Part shown: piece by piece, positions 10,760 through 21,909 of the stretch
Numbering within the stretch: the stretch's first letter is position 1
Layout: each line of letters starts with the position of its first letter
From: Gigaspora margarita
Lineage: Eukaryota; Glomeromycota; Glomeromycetes; Diversisporales; Gigasporaceae
NCBI GenBank assembly: GCA_009809945.1
Contig: WTPW01000070.1
Coordinates: 450,450-514,449, forward strand
Reading direction: 5' to 3'
Length of the DNA: 64,000 nucleotides
Notes under the pieces: model-generated
What the model was told of the DNA's origin: nothing
Database searches by the model: none
The model's input: the letters and a program-made list of their open reading frames with translations, nothing else
Translations under genes and position numbers: made by a program

Positions 10760-11629
10760 TTTCAACTATTCAAGATTCAATAATTTTAACTTGAAAAAAT
10801 TAATATGATGTTCAACTCAAAGAGAAGATGGGTTAACAGGAGTAGTGTTAGGGTTTAGTTGATTTGGAAATCAAAATTGTTTAATAAATTTGGTTAAGGG
10901 GTAGTTACTGGGCATACTTCAATTATTTAATGATCAATATGAGCAGTTGAGAAATAAAAAGTTGACATTTTAGAGGAGGTGTGTTAGAGGAATAGTATTA
11001 GGAGTAGGGTTGGTTTGGTATAGTTCATTTACAACAGGTAGTAGAGCAGCAATAGAGGTTTAAGGTTTCTTAAATGGAATATTTGATTTTGATTAGAAGG
11101 GAAAGTTTGAGGACAAGAAAGTAGTTGATCAAGACGAATTTCAGTAAGAGGTAAAGAGAAAGTACAATTCATGTAAAGAATTGAACAGCAGTAGTGTCTT
11201 TCATAAGGAGGTAAAGAAGGAGAATAAGAGGGTTTAGCTAGGTTATCTAAATCTTCTGGTTCTAAGTTAAGTATAAATTATGGATGAGAAGAAATACTAA
11301 ATTCAAGGTTCTTATTGTTTACTTGGTGAACAGGACAAAGAAAAAGGTTGTCAAGGGGAGTTATTAATAGGGGTTTGAGAAGAGGAGTAGATTAAATAGG
11401 GCCTTTAATATAAAGATCAAATGCAGTGACTTCAAAAGTAGCAGGTAAGATAAAGAGAAGGGTAAAGTGAGTAAAATAGCAGCAATAACTCAATAGGATT
11501 AAGGTCAGAATTATTATATTGGCAGCTAAAAATAATGTTTCTAGCAACAGTTCTAGCAGTATTATATAGTAACCCTTTATACAATCACCTCCTCTACAAT
11601 CATAACATAATACTATATCACATTTTTAT
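10760..11629. other. gene-free stretch upstream of Gag, possible retrotransposon leader
   Basis: No intact gene is seen. The minus strand has proline/leucine-rich open stretches (e.g. near 11340-11080) broken by stops, which could be the element's 5' region or an extra ORF. I recognise no domain and cannot identify an LTR. Confidence 0.35.
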
Positions 11630-11646
11630 TAAAAACAATTTACTAT

Positions 11647-12633
11647 AGGGGTGTGGCAACTTAAAGAAGTTGGTAAGTTGTCACCCCCAAGGGGAGGTCT
11701 AGGGTTCAAATCCCACTAGTGATGCTTTGAAAAATAGGCCTGTGTTATGGTAACCATTTCTCTTCGTAGGTTCTTTGGTACACCATCTTAAATGGAAGCC
11801 ACCAGGTGCACAAAATCCAAGAATTAGAAAATGGATACCTGTTTGGAAGTCCCAAGTAAGGAAGTAGCAAAGATCTTTAACGGTGCTAACTATAATTAGA
11901 ATATCAGAAACTGGAGCCAGAGAACTGAACGACAAGATCCTCAAGGAGGGGTCTATCAACCTGGCTGCCAGAGTCGCACTGGAGGAAAAGGACATTTTTT
12001 CAGCAACATGTACCAAGAAGAGGGAGTCCATTCAGTATTTAAAGCCAGACTGACCAACTCTTCTGGGCTAACTAGTTTGGAAGTTTGGGGATACTGAGAA
12101 AGGACCAATAAGAAGGTTGTAGTGGGTATCGAGATTGGAGTGAACCTTGACAAGGGCAGAAGTAGGTAACAATAGGGGTTTAATGGTTAGCTCTGACCCC
12201 AAGTGTCAGTATAATGCAAATGCATAAGTTATCGCAGTGTAGGTAATACCTGTGTGAAACAGGAACTGCTCTACCAAGTGTGCTACAAGAATAAACTAGT
12301 CCTAAGGGGATTCCATGAGCATCCGGGACTGGCCTTGACTGACTTATGTAATAGAGGACTGTACTGGTGATACAAGAAGGATTTGGCAAAAAAAGCATAG
12401 ATCAGAGGGTTTAAATAGGTAACCATCTAGTTGGGTTGTAGGTATGGCAACTTGTGTAGAACCTTCGGGTGGACTACTTAAATTAGACAACCAAAAATTG
12501 TACATGTAGCTAGTTGTACTCTCTTCTATGTAACAAATATCAGAGTGCCTCTGGAGGCACCCATGATCTGACTTACTTGAATAAAAGCCTTTTTCCATAG
12601 TGGTAACTTTGACATAAAAAAAAATAAAAAAAA
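11647..12633 (+). mobile_element. SINE-like retroposon with tRNA-derived head
   Basis: A 17-bp perfect direct repeat TAAAAACAATTTACTAT flanks the unit (11630-11646 and 12634-12650). An A-rich tail at 12614-12633 precedes the right copy, so this is a product of target-primed reverse transcription. The head resembles a tRNA with pol III boxes: A box TGGCAACTTAAAGAAGTTGG near 11653 and B box GGGTTCAAATCCC at 11703-11715. The T-arm pairs over only about 3 bp, so it is not a working tRNA. The body is clearly GC-richer than its flanks. At 987 bp it is long for a SINE. Open frames of 65-110 codons on the minus strand have no recognisable domain. Confidence 0.7.
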
Positions 12634-12650
12634 TAAAAACAATTTACTAT

Positions 12651-13905
12651 TAAATATATAAAAATACCTCTATAAAAGCACAACCTCTTTTATAAGTACT
12701 TTTTTGAAAAAAAGTATATATGTGACCAAATTGGTGATTGTAAGGGGTGTTGACTATAGTCTATTCAAAGTTGTCAAAGGTCAAAATGTGCTCCAATAGT
12801 TTGTTAAGTATATTGGTTAGCAAAATAAGTGGGTTGGTATTCTGACCAAAAATAGCAAAATTGTCTATGATAGATTGTAGATGGAAAGCAAACAGAACAG
12901 GATAAATTTGGATGAGTGATTTATAAGACTTTAGTTTCAAGTGAAGTGGGATAGCTAGCTAGGACCCAGACATCTCTTATATATGTCATAACTGGATTTT
13001 GGCCAATTTTGGCCCAATTTGCTAAAAATGACAAAACTACATTTTTTAAATAACTTTTGATCTAGTAATCAGAATTGAATGAACTTTATTTGTTAAATGT
13101 GCCTTACTAAGAGCTTCATTTTATTCAAATTGGATCACTGTATGCAAAGATAATTGCCAAAAACAGTTTATTGCTCCTCAAATTTTTGGGGTTTTGATAA
13201 AAAAAAATACAGTATGACCTCTGTACTAGATGTCTGGGGTCCTGGCTAGCTTCGTGTATCAATTTGTGCTAAATGGATTTGGTAAGCTCTACTTATATAG
13301 AGGTCTAAGAGGTAAACAAATTAAAATTTCAACTCAAGGGGAAAAAAAGAAAGGATTAGGTACTAATATATTTGGAATTTCAAAAGGTAAGAGAATTTTT
13401 AATCTGGGTCTAAAAGAAAATAATTAACAAAAAAAGTTACTAAAACAAATAGAGTGAATATATCTGGTTTCTCTTTAAGAATTCAAATAAAAAAATTTTT
13501 CATATAAATATTTAATTAGCAATCCATATAAGAATGATATTATTATTATATAGTTACTATAGTGCAAATTACTATAGAGTTATATAATAATAAAGCAGTA
13601 CAAAAGTATTTTTTTCTCTACAATTATAAAAATTTTATATAGTAACAAAAAATAAAATAGAAATATTCTGTAATCTACTAAACCAATATTAATGATATAT
13701 ATAAAAAATGTTTCTTTACATGTTTCCTTAGAAATTTAAATATATTAATATAGTAAAAAAAATAGTTTACTATCAAGGAAAAAAGATTTCATAGTTATAA
13801 TAAATTTAATAGTAATTTGTGCATAGAAAATTCTATCCTTCTTAGATAAATTAGCAATTAAATGTTTTATAAAATAAGTGCATTAGATAATTTATATGTT
13901 TATAT
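12651..13905. other. intergenic, with one MITE and weak coding-like stretches
   Basis: Outside the MITE at 12961-13243 I see AT-rich DNA. A minus-strand open stretch covers about 12960-12740 (e.g. HLKLKSYKSLIQIYPVLF). A plus-strand frame of 65 codons at 13230-13427 starts inside the MITE end, so its ATG is not natural. Neither matches a family I know. From 13430 to 13905 I see nothing but A/T runs. Confidence 0.4.
12961..13243. mobile_element. 283-bp MITE, AGGACCC family, copy 2
   Basis: Ends AGGACCCAGACATCT (12961) and AGATGTCTGGGGTCCT (13243) are inverted. Flanks AGCTAGCT and GGCTAGCT make an 8-bp target duplication with one mismatch. It is a full-length relative of 10224-10520 in the same orientation. 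It has no coding capacity. Confidence 0.85.
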
Positions 13906-13909
13906 TAAC

Positions 13910-15450
13910 TTAACAAACCTTATCAATTGCAGGCCTAACATGTACAATAGAATTTTTCATATCATAAATAGATACCCAACATGTTTCACTATAAGTCTCT
14001 AATGATCTACTTTTAATATTCAATAATAAGATTGTATCATGTAAAAGTTTACTAGCTAAGTGAGATTTTTGAAAAAATGCAACTAACATATTAACTTGTT
14101 TTAAGATTTCTTTAATCAATGTTGTTTTTATAAGTCAGCCATAAAAGATTTAGTGCATAAGCAATACAATGAATATTCAAGATTTGGAATAGTAATTATA
14201 ATTAATTTCTTGTGCAATGCATACATTAGATCCATTATTTGTAACAATTGCTACAAACTGATGAGGACTAATTTTTTTAATATTATCAGAAATTTAATAG
14301 CAATAAAATTTTCTGTTTGATGTTCTCCTGAATAATCAGCTAGAGCATAAAGATATTCATGACAGTTTGGAGTTGTAATAATGAAATTATAAAGTGAGGT
14401 AAAATCCAATATCGAGTGCAATAAATTAATTAATAGGTACAGTCAGACCTCCATAAATGCAACCTCCATAAATGCAATACCTTCCTAAATGCACATTTTT
14501 GTCTTGTCTGTAAGAAATTATTAGTGCTAAATGCACATTCTATATTCTGTAAATGCACATTCTTCCAAATAATTTTCTATATCATGCTACCTCCCTAAAT
14601 GCACATAGCCAATCCAATTTTAGTATTTAGAGTAGGTTATACAATTTTAGTAGAAGTTATACAAACTTGATAATCTAATTCTTAAAGCTGCAATTTAATG
14701 GCTCTCCCTAAATGCAATACCTCCCTAAATGCATGTTGTAGGCTTGTTTGTACATGTTGCATTTATGAAGGTTTGACTATATTTATTAGTATATTAATTG
14801 AAAGTTAATTTAAAAAAAATTAAATGCATAGAGTTAAATTATCTGTTTTTTTGTAATTCAGCTTCTATTTTAACAATAACTCATGCAATTTTCCTATTAA
14901 GTAATAAACCTGAAAGTGCATCTTTATGTAGTAGCATATAACCAGGTTGTAAAAGTTTCAAAAAATCCTGGAAGTATGGCTTATCAATAATCACAAAGGG
15001 AATTCTACAACATACAAAAGCTTTAAGTAATGCTTTTGTAATTTTGCCAATTGTTAAGAAAATAAGTTATTAATAGATTAGTAGTGTGACATAATTGACT
15101 GATTTGTTTTTTGAATTTTTTTTATATAAGAATTTCATAATCCTTATTATACTTCACTTTTCACCTCATTTTGCAACTTCAATTAACTATCTTCTTCTAA
15201 TGTCATCTGGTACTTGCCCTTTGCAATAAAGCAATAATGTGCTTCTATAGTAGAAAGTTTGCTGTGTTGCCACTTTTTCTTGTCACAATATGCACAAATT
15301 GTTTCAAAATGCCCATACCCATCATCTTCACCTTCAATAAAGTCATCCCAAATTGGCATTCTTGGTCTACCCCCTTTAACTTTATCTGTCTTACATTATG
15401 CAGAAGTAGTTTCAAAAGATTTGGAACTAGAAGAGTTATTCATTGATATG
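13910..15450 (-). pseudogene. hAT transposase remnant with BED zinc finger and DUF659-like region
   Basis: Near 15400-15230 the minus strand encodes a BED finger: PIWDDFIEGEDDGYGHFE, then CAYCDKK and HSKLSTIEAH. This gives the Trp, Cys-x2-Cys and L..IEAH pattern; the final His of the motif is unclear. Farther on, HQFVAIVTNNGSNVCIAQEI near 14260-14200 matches the conserved DUF659 segment around the second acidic site. The frame at 14119-13910 (ASKLLHDTILLLNIKSRSLE, then TYSETCWVSIYD) matches the usual ..LKTY.KTRW.S.YD block; the expected Arg is now Cys. Stops, shifts and a 340-bp MITE break it. The C-terminal dimerisation domain is not recognisable. Confidence 0.7.
14440..14779. mobile_element. 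TA-flanked MITE, CAGTcAAACC family, copy 1
   Basis: Ends CAGTCAGACCTCCATAAATG (14440) and the complement of TAGTCAAACCTTCATAAATG (to 14779) are inverted, with TA on both sides. The motif TCCCTAAATGCA recurs about six times inside, facing both ways. The CAGTMAAACCTC terminus and TA duplication suggest a pogo/Tigger-like source. Shorter relatives lie at 33027 and 38944. It interrupts the hAT pseudogene. Confidence 0.8.
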
Positions 15451-15469
15451 TTTTTCTTTTAGAATAACA

Positions 15470-16915
15470 GTTTTTCAATTTAATTGCAATGAAGATGCTA
15501 AATGTTTATATATATAGTTAAATGATAATTAGATCATTAAGGTCTTTAATGATGCACAAAGATGTGCAGAAATAATTCCACTATTACCATGGAATATTAA
15601 GAGATATTTATAGTATTCATAAAGGTTTGTTAATGAATATGTGTTGTTTAGCAATGTTTATTACCTTTTTTTTTGGTGAGAAAGTTTTTAGTCGATAGCA
15701 TCAAAAAAATAATTGTGCATGTGGTCAACAGATCAAAGAAGTTTTAATTTATTAGATATAACTACCAAAATTGGTTATAAAAAGGTAAGTTTATTTAAGG
15801 ATGCTTTTAATAATATTTATTTGCTTGCATAAATGAACAATTGTAAAAGTTCTAGACTATAATTTCTGATCTTACTAATTCTTTTTTTTCAATAGCTAAA
15901 TAGTTATATTATTATATTATTTTTAATAGATATGCAATCGATATTTGATCTATGTGACCTTATTAAAAAACTCTGCAATTATAATTTCAGTAATGCAAGA
16001 TTAATTCTTCAAAGGGCAATTCTTCAGATGACAATTTTGATGCTCATGTACACCTGATCGAATTGGAAAAAACCAAGCTATTGATCTAACATTAATGGCA
16101 TGGAATCTGAGAAGACAATTATTTACCAGATACAGCAAAATAATTCATTTTCAAAACCAGTTCTGTCAGGATGTCAAATAAATAGCTTCATGGGAAAGGT
16201 TTAATCGCAAAATGGGTGTTGCCAGGCAAAAACCTGTAATCAGAATTTATCTTTTTATCATTAGGATTTAACTCTGAAGAAATTTATAAAAATACTATTA
16301 GATTTATTAAGAATATCAAAGAAGGTATTAGATATATAATGTTTAATAGCCCTTTCTTTTTAATAACTTTGACTAATAATGATATAAAATTTTTTTGGAC
16401 TAAGAGTTCGATTTTTTAAGAGGTTATCAACCTTTAAACCTGAATAAACTCGATTATTTTAAATTGTTCGAATAATTTGCAGTTTTAATACATTTTTATT
16501 GTTTTAGCGTTTGACACTATTTACCCAAAATGGTACATATATCTAGATTTAGGTTATGAACCCAAATTAGGTAGAAATCCCCAAACTAAGTAGAATTGTC
16601 GTAACCTAAAAAAGGGCTTGGGCCGCAACCCTACACATTATACATTATAATACAGATTAAGTCCAGATTTGAACCATCATTTTTATTATAACATTATAAA
16701 AAAATCCTACTTAAACTATATTTTAATTAATATCAAACATGTTTTAAAAGAAGCTTTTATATTGATATGGATAGAAAATTTAGACTTTCAATCTATCTAT
16801 GCATGATTTTACAATATTTTATAAATTATGCTCTAATTTTACATGTTAGTAAAGATTAATATTATTACTATATATTTTTTTTTGTTTCAAAAGATGTAAG
16901 AATAACTTCTATTAA
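15470..16915. other. no recognisable gene
   Basis: A plus-strand stretch at 16090-16190 is open (LMAWNLRRQLFTRY) and 16030-16450 contains other short coding-like pieces in changing frames, so a dead gene may be present. At 16530-16640 there is low-complexity AACCCAAAT/AACCTAAA sequence. Nothing is identified. Confidence 0.35.
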
Positions 16916-17015
16916 TTAAATTTCCGGTATTTTTAATTCTTGTAATTTACTACCTATAAAAAAAAAGATTATTAAGCAATGTATAACATAGAGTAATATA
17001 ATTTATTAAATAAAA

Positions 17016-18143
17016 CTAATTTATATTACCTTGATATTTATAATTACTATTAAATGAAATAAAACCGCTCATATAATTTGATTCAATATCTGTTTGCATA
17101 TTTTCATATTTTATATTTTGTAGTTTTTTATAAGATTCAGATAATTCTGATAAAATAATTTCATTATTCAACCATTCTGTAAAAGTATCATAAATTTCTT
17201 TTGCTGTTGGTCGTTTTTTTGGGTCCATCTTCCAACATTTCTTCATTAAATCCGCATAGCATCTTGATGTATTTTCATAAATATGTGGTCGTAATCCATT
17301 ACATACTTGTAATTGGAATTCTATATCTGATTTCGGTTCATAAGGAACCGGTTTACCATATAAAATTTCCCACATGATTATACTAAATGAATAAATATCA
17401 GATTCTTTAGTATATGGATGTTTGTTCAAAACTTCAGGAGCAATATATGGTAAAATTCCGTAAATTCCATCCGAATTTGATTTTGATGCAATATTAGCTG
17501 TTATGGAAAGTCCTAAATCTGCGATGTATGCACTTTTTAAACTATTTAATAAAATATTTCCACTATGTAAATCACGATGAATAAGATCTTGAGAATGAAT
17601 TATCAGAAGATCATATGCAATACATTGTAATAGATTTAATTTATTTCTCCAATCCATTCGTGCGATGGCATGTAGATTTTTTCGCAAACAACCTTCTAAA
17701 GCATATTCTATGACAAGTAAATAATTTTTAGAAACTTTATTTATTGATACACCGAAACATCTTAAAAAAGTTGGATCATTAAGACCGATATCACAATATG
17801 CTTTCAACATATTATAAAGGAAATATATTTTTGAATTGTTAAAATTAACTATAAAACATGGATATATAATTAATAAAAATAATTATAAGATTACCTTCCT
17901 CTCTTATAAATTCTTTATGATAATTTTTTGATTCATGAAATAATTTAAGTGCAACAGATCTGCGTATATTATTAATATCATCAAACCATTCAGCACGATG
18001 TACAGTTGCAAATCCACCTCTACCTACCATTTCAATATTTTTAAATTCATCAAAAGATATCCAAGATAACAGGTATTTGCTTTCGATTAATAAATTTTTT
18101 AAATCATCTTCAATTTCTAGGTCATGTATCCATTTGTTATTAA
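17016..18143 (-). CDS. TKL-like protein kinase, block A
   Basis: A predicted Ser/Thr-type kinase of the large Glomeromycotina TKL-like family. Two exons are supported: 18143-17895 and 17848-17016, with a 46-bp intron 17849-17894 (GTAATC...ATAG). Motifs in order: glycine loop GRGGFATVHRAEW, Lys in VALKLFHES, HRDLHSGNILLN (catalytic loop), ADLGLS (DLG in place of DFG), IAPE, SDIYSFSIIMWEIL and a C-terminal lobe ending RPTAKEIYDTF. The key residues are all present. An upstream intron (18144-18236, GTATTA...TTAG) implies a 5' exon above 18237 that I cannot frame with confidence. Against block B it has a 4-bp insertion at the donor and the ancestral acceptor AG is TG. The cryptic acceptor used here adds about 14 residues before LKAYCDIG. 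Its substrate is unknown. Confidence 0.8.
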
Positions 18144-18662
18144 CTAATAAAATTTAATCATGTTAGTGTTATATATAAATAAATTAATAACAATATCAGA
18201 TATAATATATAATAACTTAATTATGATAGATAATACCTAAAACTAAACGACTTTCCCTGGACCTGCAATCGGTAATTTAATGTATAAATATCGATGTCAT
18301 TGTAGTATTGTAATTTTTTACTCTGAAGACAGGGTTGACAATAGGGCCAATGGAATTCGATTGTTACGCAAATGAGCTGAAAAAAAACTAATATTCATCA
18401 GCTTAATTCGGATCTTCATTTGTCCATTTGCAGCTTCATTGCAAACCTTGCCTGGAGGGTACGCTTGAATGTAATATCAAGATCAGTTGTAATTATTTTT
18501 CTTAATTCAAAATTTTACTAATGAAACCACTTTTTTAAAAAATATTTTAGGTCATCTTCTTGCCCAAATTCTATTTTAGTTAAATTAATATGATTTTTTG
18601 ATTTCAATTACAACTGATCTTATCATTTACAAGATTCTTGCTCAATTAAATTAATTTAAAAT

Positions 18663-19527
18663 TTACCTTTGATACCAGTATTTGGCTTTATCTAGATCTC
18701 TTATTACACCAATTCCACATCGATAACATTCTGCAACACTTGACATTCCACTAAAGTAACCCATCTCAGCAGATTTTCGATAACAAATGAATGCTTTATT
18801 TTCGTCCTTTTCAACTCCAATTCCATATTGATAACAATTTCCAAAATTATATGTTCCTATAATATTTCCCATCTCTGAAGCTTTTTTATAACAGATGAAG
18901 GCCTTATGTTTATCCTTATCAACACCAAATCCGTAATGATAACAATATCCAATACCAACAGTTCCTTTAGAGTCACCCATCTCTAATGCTTTTTGACCAA
19001 AAATAAATGCCTTATGCATATCTTTTTCAATTCCAATTCCATAAAAATAACAGAAACCAATTTCATAAAATCCAATAGCACATCCCTGCAGATTTTTGAT
19101 AATAAATGAATGCCTTATGTTCATCTTTTTCAATCCATTTACCAAAACGATAACAACTTGCAAGAATAATTTGAACCATAGGATTGATTTGATCATTTAA
19201 GCAAACATTGATAATATTAACTGGATTTTGCTTTTTCTTTATTAAAAATTGTTCAAATATGTCCAAAATTATAATAGGACTTTTACATTCTAATTTTTTT
19301 TTACTATATATATTACACATTTCTTTAATAATTTCATTAATAGAATCCTGTGATAAATCTTGAAAATTGGTTTCTTCTAGATAAAATTGTGTATTATTGT
19401 TGGCCACTTGAGTAATATCTAATGAGCTGACGATTTTTTCTTGCTGATTTTCTAATAAGTTATTGTAATTTGACATTACTGTTTGGTTCAGAAGATCGAG
19501 TTGCAATGATGTGTGTTCAACCACCAA
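18663..19527 (-). pseudogene. Sel1-repeat protein gene, block A, frameshifted
   Basis: The gene starts at 19527 (or the inner ATG of MSNYNNLLENQQEK) and has a helical N-terminal region (LSQDSINEIIKEMCNIY, NPVNIINVCLNDQINPM). Sel1-like repeats of about 36 residues follow: EKDEHKAFIYYQKSA, KDMHKAFIFGQKALEMGD, KDKHKAFICYKKASEMGN, KDENKAFICYRKSAEMGY, then a last unit ending at 18663. A 5-bp deletion relative to block B near 19082 shifts the frame after the first repeat, so the ORF breaks into two overlapping frames. Sel1 repeats form alpha-solenoid interaction surfaces. In this fungal group they are usually found with kinases, which fits the kinase just downstream on the same strand. Confidence 0.8.
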
Positions 19528-19576
19528 AAGAGAAAGTATGATTAGAAATAATACTAGTCAAAGAGTATATAATGTA

Positions 19577-19629
19577 TGTCTTTGTCACAAACTCAAGTGA
19601 TAATATACAATGAAGGCTTATTTAAATAG
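19577..19629 (-). promoter_or_regulatory. promoter-like region of the block A Sel1 gene
   Basis: The block TTTGTCAYRAACTCAAGTGA (plus-strand reading, about 19580-19600) is shared with 42421-42440 upstream of the block B copy. A TTATTTAAATA box lies just beyond in both (here 19618-19627, about 90 bp from the ATG). Conservation next to non-conserved DNA suggests a duplicated core promoter. This is inferred from position. Confidence 0.5.
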
Positions 19630-19901
19630 AAAGAGATGATATTAATTTATAACTAAGGATCATGAAGGGAATAGTAAAAATAAGAAAAATAAATAAAAAA
19701 ATCAGTCAAATAAAAATCTTACATAAAGCGATGTAAAATAAAATTTTGGTTTTTTTTTTTGTTAACATAAAAAACTCTCTTTATATGTAAAATTTCATGA
19801 CCGGCAACTTTAATTAGTTCCGAACCTAAATTTTGTAGATCATTTGCTTGACATAATTATGTAGATCGTGACCAGTATTAGTTAGGGTTATGATAAAGGG
19901 A

Positions 19902-20067
19902 TTTTCACAGTGTTAGTCGCTGTTGCATCTGAAGTAGCCCCCCTACCTGACTAAAATTAAGCCCCTGAAATTAGATCTTCGTGCATGCATTAAGTCGTAA
20001 TTTCAGTTAGGTGCTACTTCAGATATATAAAGTAGCTACTTCTGATGCAACATCGCCAAGGTGGAAA
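19902..20067. mobile_element. 166-bp foldback MITE
   Basis: GTTGCATCTGAAGTAGC (about 19921-19937) and GCTACTTCTGATGCAAC (20035-20051) are inverted, with weaker pairing to TTTTCACAGTG and GGTGGAAA at the ends. A second inner pair, CCTGAAATTA / TAATTTCAG, makes almost the whole unit a hairpin. No coding. Confidence 0.7.
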
Positions 20068-21700
20068 CAATAAATTAAAATGGTGGAAATAGCAATTCTC
20101 TTAAGTTTTAATAAAAAAAAATTTTATTAAAACGTACCCATAGTATTTTACATCCTATGTTGCACTATCTTAAAACTAGCTAATTAATTATCCCTAAGTA
20201 AAAATTCTCTATGCCCATAAAACCTCTTCCCAAACCCTAACCCTACTCCTAAATACTATTCCTAACATGAGAAATTTTGAGTTAAAAATTTTATATACAA
20301 AGCTTATAAATATTAAGAAATTTTACAAAAAACATAGGTGCATTTTATAATAAATAATAATCAGATTCGCTAACTATTTATCATATGATCAATTGTACTT
20401 TTTCATATGAGTGTCGTCAAATGAAAAAAATGCAATTTTAAAAAATACGTATAGATTATTATATGAAATTCATAATAATCTATTTTTAGAATTTGCATGT
20501 AATTCATTTGGATATAGTGTTACTATGAAGATCGATAACCAATCAAATTGATTTTCCATTACAATATGCTTCCTTGTAAAATATAAATTAGGATTTTGAG
20601 ATATCAACATATCCGTGAACATGCACGGAGTATACAAATAGAAATGCTCTTTTGTTTTTTAAAATATATTATTATAATTAATTAATTTAATTAGATTAGG
20701 TAAATTAATTAAATTGTTTTAATATAATTTTATATAATTTTATATAATTTTATATAATTTTATACATGTAATTTAATTAAAAAAAAGCCGGTCGGCCAGG
20801 TTAATTTAAAAGGTTTCATGTTATGAAAACCAAGTAATTAAATTTGTGTGGTCTTATTTGAAATTTCCTAAAAAACTTTAACAAATTAATCGTTTAGCGG
20901 AGTCTAGTTGTTATCTTAGACTATAATACAAGTTTCGAAAAATTGTGCTAACAATCAATATGCTTAAACTATTTTCATATGGTTAAATATTTAATTACCT
21001 ATTATATTTCTTAAATTTTTGCATGTTTATTTTTTGGAATTATAATGATTTCACCTTTGGAATTACATAAAACAGTTCCATCTTTCGGAATCATAATGAA
21101 ATTATAAGCGGGTGTTTAAAAGGTCCTATTTTCTGTTTTAAATTTTCGAATCAAAAAAATTAATAGGCGTTTATGTAAATAAGTATATAATTTTTAAAAA
21201 CATAGATTTATAAGTCACTTATTTTAAAATAAATACATCATTCATTTATCTGAAATTGGATGTCAAACATTAATTCTGAAACCCCTAATACGACAAGGCG
21301 ATCGATGGTATTTCTTAATGCAGGTTGAAATTGCATGATCATACCATATTGGAATTATTTTCAAGATTAATGCGTTTGCAATTTTGTATATACTGATATG
21401 TACTGTACTAGTTGAGAAATCAACTAATGAATTTAAACTGTATTGGTTTATTGCTGAAATTATTTATATTTGAGATTTTTTAGTTTCATGGATAGCACTA
21501 TTATTGCAATCATCTTTAATATGATTATGCACGTACGTACGTACGTTATTTTTTCTATTGCATACCAGATACTTTATATAGTACTACCTGTTGCAATGTG
21601 TTTGCCGGGATGATATTGCAATTTGGATAATTGCGAAATTAAGATGTCTGGTTTGTTAGGTTTTACAGTTTCAACATCGTTCCTTATATGTGTTGTATCC
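20068..21700. other. intergenic, no gene seen
   Basis: AT-rich DNA with CCCTAA-like motifs at 20225-20250, an 11-bp tandem TATATAATTTT (20715-20765) and a self-complementary ACGT run at 21532-21547. No open frame beyond chance length. Confidence 0.6.
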
Positions 21701-21704
21701 GCGA

Positions 21705-21909
21705 TTTTGTTAAACCTAATTTATTTGAATTGACGCAAATATGAAGTTTGCCGTTATAACGGTTTACTCTATACTACCACATAATATAAGAGCAGATAGT
21801 CATACACATTATATATCTAAATATAAAGCGGTTTGCATTCTTCTGCTCCTTTCGTGACAGCATCGCGCAGCTACCTCATTAGGTAATGTTACCGACGTCG
21901 TGGTGGGAT
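21705..21909 (+). repeat. about 200-bp conserved dispersed sequence, copy 1
   Basis: It matches the minus strand of 42921-43140 over its length. Both contain GATTTTRTTAAAC.TAATTTATTT, GTTATAACR.TTTACTCTAT near the start and CAGCATCRCGCAGCTACC then GGTAATGTTACCGAC at the end. Here the end continues into a GC-richer segment (21900-22020) with a 9-bp perfect stem TGGAGTATC/GATACTCCA and ATTA loop at 21972-21993. Function is unknown: an old transposon end, a regulatory block or an ncRNA are all possible. Confidence 0.6.

Larger units (their letters stand above)
1040..10760 (-). mobile_element. decayed Ty3/gypsy LTR retrotransposon, interrupted by later insertions
   Basis: Reading the minus strand from high to low coordinate gives Gag core, CCHC knuckle, aspartic protease, reverse transcriptase, RNase H and integrase, the Ty3/gypsy order. 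All domains carry stops and frameshifts. The element is cut by TIR insertions at 10224-10520, 8411-8586, 4858-6809 (itself holding another) and 2022-3830. Removing the last joins the RT-RNase H linker, which shows it landed in coding sequence. I could not find a convincing LTR pair. The 3' end is lost inside the integrase and the 5' end may reach 11.6 kb. Confidence 0.85.

Noticed and set aside
11650..11725. Functional tRNA gene
   Set aside because: A and B boxes are present, but the T stem pairs only about 3 bp and no acceptor stem closes; better read as a tRNA-derived SINE head.
11699..12598. Four minus-strand frames of 65-110 codons
   Set aside because: They lie inside the SINE-like unit, overlap one another and have no domain; the higher GC content makes longer chance frames.
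16915..19530. One fused Sel1-kinase gene
   Set aside because: Plausible for the family, but usual fusions have the kinase first. Here Sel1 is upstream, has its own start and promoter-like motif and ends about 420 bp before the kinase's likely 5' exon. Kept as two genes.
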